A stretch of DNA of 57,500 nt from Mesostigma viride (Eukaryota; Streptophyta; Mesostigmatophyceae; Mesostigmatales; Mesostigmataceae), in NCBI GenBank assembly GCA_009746045.1, contig RPFO01000104.1:2743296-2800795 (forward strand). Direction: 5' to 3'. Position 1 is the stretch's first letter. Each line of letters begins with the position of its first letter. The translations under genes were made by a program, and so were the position numbers. The notes under the pieces are model-generated. The model was given only the letters and a program-made list of their open reading frames with translations, ran no database searches and was not told the DNA's origin. Below, piece by piece: positions 53,150 to 57,500 of this stretch.

Positions 53150-54440
53150 CTATGACGACCCCAAATGCAAAACGGGGTTTGGAAAAGGAGCTTGCCGGCT
53201 CCCAGCCCAACCCACTCGCCCGATCGTCCTGGTCCAGCCTTCTGGGCCCGCCAACCCACCGCCAGCAAACCCATCGCCAAGCGCCTCGCCAGAGCCCAAT
53301 TAGAAACGCTGTCCCGAACACAAATGGCGACAGTACCTACCAGATTACGACCGCTTTTATTTCAGTAAATGGATGCAATTGACCAAATGCGACAGAATGC
53401 GTCGAAATAGTGCGTTTCTTAGCACAGGAACGCAAGCTCCATGGGCCCTATGCGCCCATCCCCGCCGAGAACGTGGAGAGGTTCCTCACCCTGCCAGAAT
53501 ACGACCTCCGCCTCGCCATCATGTGCAGCTTCTTCCAGCTACCTATCGACAGAATCGCCGCCAAGATCCCCACCCCAGCCCAGCCTGCGCGGCCGACAGC
53601 CACATCGGCTCCCTTCCGGCTCGGCAAGGATGACATCCGAGCAGTGCTGGAGGAGCACGTGACCTGGCCGTTGGCCGAGAAGCTGACCTCACTGAACACG
53701 ACTCGATCTCAACATGGTGGAGGCCCGGGTCTCCAATGTGGAAACCAAGGTCGTCCACAAGCTCCAACCCCAGTTCACGGCGCTGCACACCGGGGCGCAG
53801 GCATCTGAGACGCACGCTGCACTTGTCTCTCGCCTAAACCAGGTGGAGGGCAAGTGCGGCGTGCTCATGAAGAAGCTTGAAGCCATCCCCCCCCCCCGCA
53901 CACGGAGGCCCTGGCCTCACAGGTCCCAAAGATAGCGGAGCAGACGGCCACCATCGCATCCCAGCCACCCCGGCTGGATGCTGGTGACCTTCCGCGCCCC
54001 TCTCTTAGGCGGACCTGCTGCGGACAGCGACCGCCTCCACCACCGACGCCATCGCTACGAAACTCCAGGAGCTTGAAGACCTTCGCCAGGCACAACAACG
54101 GGAGGCTACCGACCGCGCCCGCCGCGACTGCCGGATGGTGCTGCGTCGTTTCCCCCAGAAGCCAGGTGAGACGTCAACCTCCCTTGCCGACGAGCTTAAG
54201 GACCAGCTCCTTACCCTCATGGGCCTGGTAGGTGAGGTAGAACTGCGTGGGTGCCAGCGCCTTCCCCACTCACGGGATAAGGCGGCTCCCCTGACCCCCC
54301 CTCAGCAGCAGCAGCGACGCGACCTGTGGCCGGAATACCTCCGCCACCTAGCAGGACCCCCAGAAGCCCAAGGTGTACTGGAGGGGCGGGGACCTGATGA
54401 TCAACCACAAGATGTGGACGCCCCCAGCGGGCTAGAATAG
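53150..54440 (+). pseudogene. ORF1 of the ORF1-only element (copy B), frameshifted
   Basis: ATG at 53152 opens a basic, Pro-rich start (MTTPNAKRGLEKEL). Further blocks are FLTLPEYDLRLAIMCSFFQL (about 53490), DDIRAVLEEHVTWPLAEKL (about 53630), a coiled coil (VEARVSNVETKVVHKLQ and ALVSRLNQVEGKCGVLMKKL), STTDAIATKLQELEDLRQAQ (about 54040), and an RNA-binding-like block (MVLRRFPQKPGETSTSLADE, LMGLVGEVELRGCQRLP), ending RRDLWPEYLRHLAG. At least three frame changes, near 53400, 53705 and the C run at 53888-53896, break it. The plan coiled coil, RNA-binding fold and C-terminal domain matches LINE ORF1 proteins. Confidence 0.65.
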
Positions 54441-54744
54441 CTAATAGCCCTAGCTTGTATCCATTGGTAGTCACTGCCGCTATGGCAGCCATGCTTAGAA
54501 TTTTTGCCTAGCGTTGCCAACATAACTACTAGTCACGTGGCACCGCTCACGCACGGTACACAACCAGCCATAGCCTTAGCTTAGTCCTCGTACATGCCAG
54601 CCATGCTACGTCCTGGCTATGATCAGATCACTTGCCCACGCTCCTTGTTATGCCATGCTCACATGGGTCTTATGGCACCCACAGATTGCCGGATCGTTAG
54701 CGTGTCCGTTTAGCTAGCTAGCGTGCCCGAATGCAGCTGTGGCA

Positions 54745-54905
54745 TGCCTTAGGCATGAACTGAGGAGACTGGGGGTCTCTGCCCTTTCTCCTGTTGTGCA
54801 CACACAGGGATTATCCCTGTGTGAGGGATTAAAAGCACTTCGGTGCTCCATGACTCCCCAACGGGAGCACGTGTTTAATTAATTAATTAATAAATTAATT
54901 AATTA
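54745..54905 (+). repeat. Conserved 3' tail with hairpin and TTAA run
   Basis: Shared with 22584-22741, 23200-23248 and 670-835 on the minus strand, and more distantly 26785-26885 on the plus strand. CTCCCCAACGGGAG can fold into a short stem with a CCAA-type loop, and an AT-rich TTAATTAA run always follows. Such hairpins are recognised by reverse transcriptases in several LINE families; here that is inference. Confidence 0.7.
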
Positions 54906-55178
54906 ATGCCGAGGGCCAGGGCCTCTGTTTTGGGGCTGATTTCTATCGACCATGCAACCGCCCGAGCCTCGAGCGCCAGGCAGTCCAGCCAAAGTTGGGC
55001 AGACTCGGACTTCTCGATGAGCGTGATGTCGTAGGCATAAATCAGAATAAATGAGGTCAGCTAGTAAATTCTGCTTGTTAGTCGGCCCCCCTTCTCCAAG
55101 CTCGTTCGTGATCGCTAGGCCAGGGGCACGACCGGCCTGCAATGCTAGCAAAGTGAGCACGTGCCTGGCGCATAACAT
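54906..55178 (-). pseudogene. LINE reverse-transcriptase palm fragment with altered active site
   Basis: The frame at about 55043-54906 reads LIYAYDITLIEKSESAQLWL, then AVAWSIEISPKTEALALG. Active LINE polymerases have Y-A-D-D here, so the second acidic residue is lost: YAYD. Upstream in another frame is APGLAITNELGEGG. It was contiguous with 52588-52947 before copy B inserted between them. Confidence 0.7.
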
Positions 55179-56953
55179 AATCCACTACAATAATAAACAG
55201 GTAATTGATTAATATTTACTAAATTTAATTAATGAATTACTTAATATACGAAGTACTAGTTAATTAATTAATTATTTAATTATTAGCGCTACCCGAGCCG
55301 GGCCGGGAACATCACGACACATTTTAAAAAGGACTGATTGGTTGCCATGCGAAGCTCCACTGCAGGTCCAACCAGAGAGTTGCTCATCCTCCCACCAGGA
55401 CGTACCAAACGGGGCTCCCGTGGGATCGTGCCATGCAGATCCATTGCTTGGCCGCTGCTGATCATGCGATTGCTCTCGCAACAAAGCCACGTCATGCAAG
55501 CAAGGGCGCCCCATCCCATTCACTCTCAATCGCTGGCTCCAAGAGGTCAGTCATCAAAATGAAATGGCTAGCTAGTGCCCCACCCAACCCATCCAGTGGG
55601 TTCATCCACGCATGGTTAACCCTGCTGTCCAAGCATGGGTTTCATCCACAAATGGTTAACCACGCCTTCTGTTGGCAGGACAGGCCCAGATGGATCGACA
55701 AAAATTACGACGGATGGGACCAATCATGATAATTTCGTCATTAACATGGAGACGCACTTTCAAGCCTTCACCAGTGCTGCCGAGTCCTCAGATAGACGGC
55801 TTGCCAACATGACCTCACGGCCGCCGGTCTTTCCCGCTTATCCATCGCGCCACCACACAGCCGCCGGTCTTTCCCGCTTATCATTCGCGCCACCACACAG
55901 CGCAGTTGGTAGCGGTCGTGCGAGGCGCAGTTGGTAGCAGTTGTGCGAGGCCGCGGGTGCAATTCGGCTGATTAGGGAGTGGTAGAGCGTACTCTTGCAA
56001 ATTAAGTCCACACAGCATAATAGATTGCTGCGCATGTCCATGGGCAGTAACCGCCCCAACTTTTTCGGGAACTTCAGCCCTCACCCCCTCAGTGATGGGC
56101 AGACGCTTGACATGCCCCGACACTCTGTCAAGTCCCACAAGGCTTGATGTAGAGTTTTATATCAAGCCGTGATTGTTTCCTGGACGCGGAAACAAAGGTC
56201 ATTCCTGGTAGAGAAATGGCACGACCCACTGTTGAATGTTTCCCAAATTTCCCGGCGCTTAGGCAGCGGTGCGTTACCGCGGGAAAGGGCCGTGCATTTC
56301 TAGGCTCATGGCCAGCCACCGCCAGGGTCCCGCTCGATAGTCAATACAGACGGTTCCGCATCAGGATCCACGAGACAACCAGCGCAGGCCAGAATACTGC
56401 AGTATAGTGACCACCGTATCCACGAGACAACCAGCGCAGGCCAGAAACCTGGAGAATTCCGACCGTGATGCCTCGAGCCTGCTGTTTATCCTTATTAATA
56501 ATTCACCACTGATGCTTGTGCAAGGGGCAGGATCCTTGCCCAAGTGTCGGCACGAACTTGCCCAGTGCACGATACTTGCCCATGCGTGGTTGGACGTCGA
56601 CCAGTTGCACATGACATCACATGCATCTGGGCCTAGCACATTAGTAGCCGGGCCCTATATAAGATGAGCCCTTCATCAGAGGTGAGCCCTTATTCGATCC
56701 TGGGCCTCTCTCTCTTCGTCACACCGAGTCTCGCCTGCGATCCCACGCCCTCGCCTCGCACTGAGTCTCGTCAGCGATCCTATGCCCTCACCTCACCCGT
56801 GAGGCCCCCAGGCTCCCGCGCTCCCTCGAATCACAAGTAGCACGTGTCATGGTGTGCCGTTGACAATATCGCGTCGCTGGCTCAATCACAAGTTCTTTCC
56901 TCACAAGAGTCGACCGCATGCGCTCTTCCCCCATGCGGCCGCACAAGTGCCCA
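55179..56953. other. No gene recognised; short local duplications
   Basis: AT-rich runs of TTAATTAA to about 55285, then mixed sequence. Short tandem duplications: about 37 bp at 55820-55893, about 26 bp at 55897-55948, a 34-bp unit at 56360-56450 and a 38-bp pair at 56725-56800. A TATATAAG at 56654 looks TATA-like, but no coding frame follows it. Confidence 0.5.
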
Positions 56954-56956
56954 TCA

Positions 56957-57298
56957 CACGCTCTTCCCCGTGTGAGGGCGCGACCAGCCCGGGTGGACTG
57001 ACCCACCCCGGCGCACCGCCAGCTTGCGCCAAGCCAGCAGCAACGCGCCAGCTGGCATCGCCGCGAACACCGGCCACAGGACCACGCGCACCAGGATGCC
57101 GCCCCACGAAAGCCCCCCGCCGTGGGCTTTATCACCACCAGCATCCGCACCCTGGCCGGCCCCTGTCGTCGCCGTGCTGTGCCTCCTCGCCCCACCGATA
57201 CTGTCACCCGTGCCGGTGGCATCGCCGGATGCCAGTAGAAGCTCGTCCTCCTCATCAGTGGCCGGGGTGCCGTCCTTGGAGCCACTCTTCCGCGCCGC
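56957..57298 (-). CDS. Last exon of a probable membrane protein gene, partial
   Basis: On the minus strand an acceptor (CTGCAG, with AG at 57300-57299) starts an exon reading AARKSGSKDGTPATDEEDEL, an acidic Ser/Thr/Gly-rich linker, then one hydrophobic segment ILVRVVLWPVFAAMPAGALL followed by basic WRKLAVRR, and a short tail to a stop near 56954. This looks like a single-pass or C-terminal membrane anchor with a basic side in the cytosol. Upstream exons lie beyond the right edge. I do not recognise the family. Confidence 0.45.
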
Positions 57299-57344
57299 CT
57301 GCAGTGCACAACCATGAATGAAATAAAAAGGAAGATATTTGAAG

Positions 57345-57476
57345 ACATGACAGAAGATATAAGAAAAATGAAGAAAGGGTTGCAAAGGACAAACGTAAAT
57401 AAAAAAAGATGTTAGAAGATATAAGAAGTTTCAAGAAGAATGAAGAAAGGGTTGCGAAGGACAAATGCACATCAAA
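57345..57476. repeat. Two diverged copies of a 60-70-bp unit
   Basis: AGAAGATATAAGAA followed by ATGAAGAAAGGGTTGC occurs twice, with about 67 bp period. It probably lies in the intron upstream of the exon at 57298. Confidence 0.7.
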
Positions 57477-57500
57477 GAGGGTGCCCTGAGGCCAGAGTTG

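Larger units (their letters stand above)
52948..54905 (+). mobile_element. ORF1-only non-LTR element, copy B, with 14-bp target duplication
   Basis: ATGCCGAGGGCCAG at 52934-52947 and 54906-54919 bracket the element exactly. It starts with a region matching the 5' end of copy A (AGTATAATCGGTTACGGCT near 53088; ATGGCTGACGGCGGAGCTCA near 53000), contains ORF1 to about 54440 and ends in the conserved tail: a TTGTGCACACACAGGG motif, the CTCCCCAACGGGAG hairpin and TTAATTAATTAATTAATAAA. At 1.96 kb it has no endonuclease or reverse transcriptase, so it must use enzymes supplied by other LINEs. Confidence 0.75.

Overview
The window looks like nuclear DNA of a green alga (Chlorophyta). It holds one long gene with many GT-AG introns and GC-rich exons, plant-type CCCTAAA telomere-like repeats, a TGTAA motif after the stop of that gene, very long simple-sequence tracts, and three classes of retrotransposon: DIRS/PAT-like, Copia-like and non-LTR. 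I cannot name the species from sequence alone.

Layout. About 231-21923 (+) is the 3' part of one large gene of at least 23 exons. I rebuilt it by joining exons whose phases match. It encodes about 1,450 residues of a helical ARM/HEAT-type protein resembling a large plant protein family of unknown function. Its introns are full of microsatellites, minisatellites, a TA-flanked MITE and a telomere-like array. Many introns also carry diverged copies of the neighbouring exon edge together with its splice site.

About 22.6-26.2 kb (-) is a non-LTR element that has an ORF1 but no ORF2. It is interrupted by a 5'-truncated LINE that holds an almost 1-kb GATG microsatellite. About 27.3-30.25 kb (-) is a gamma-glutamylcyclotransferase-like gene with a long insert and a hydrophobic C-terminus. 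At 30.92-35.96 kb (-) lies a DIRS/PAT-type element with gag, RT-RNase H and tyrosine recombinase, split direct repeats and an NPGP motif. At 38.16-45.92 kb (-) is a complete LTR element with near-identical LTRs and a 5-bp target duplication. Its RT and RNase H are Copia-like, but its protease-like domain sits after the integrase.

About 47.3-49.9 kb (-) is a decayed LINE with an ORF1 and the start of an endonuclease ORF2. At 52.6-55.2 kb a reverse-transcriptase fragment (-) is split by a second ORF1-only element (+), flanked by a 14-bp target duplication. The right edge (about 57.0-57.3 kb, -) is the last exon of a probable membrane-protein gene. The stretches between are AT-rich and without recognisable genes.

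The most unusual observations are the repeated exon-edge duplications in the introns of the large gene, the two ORF1-only non-LTR elements that share 5' and 3' ends, and the gag-integrase-protease-RT order in the Copia-like element.
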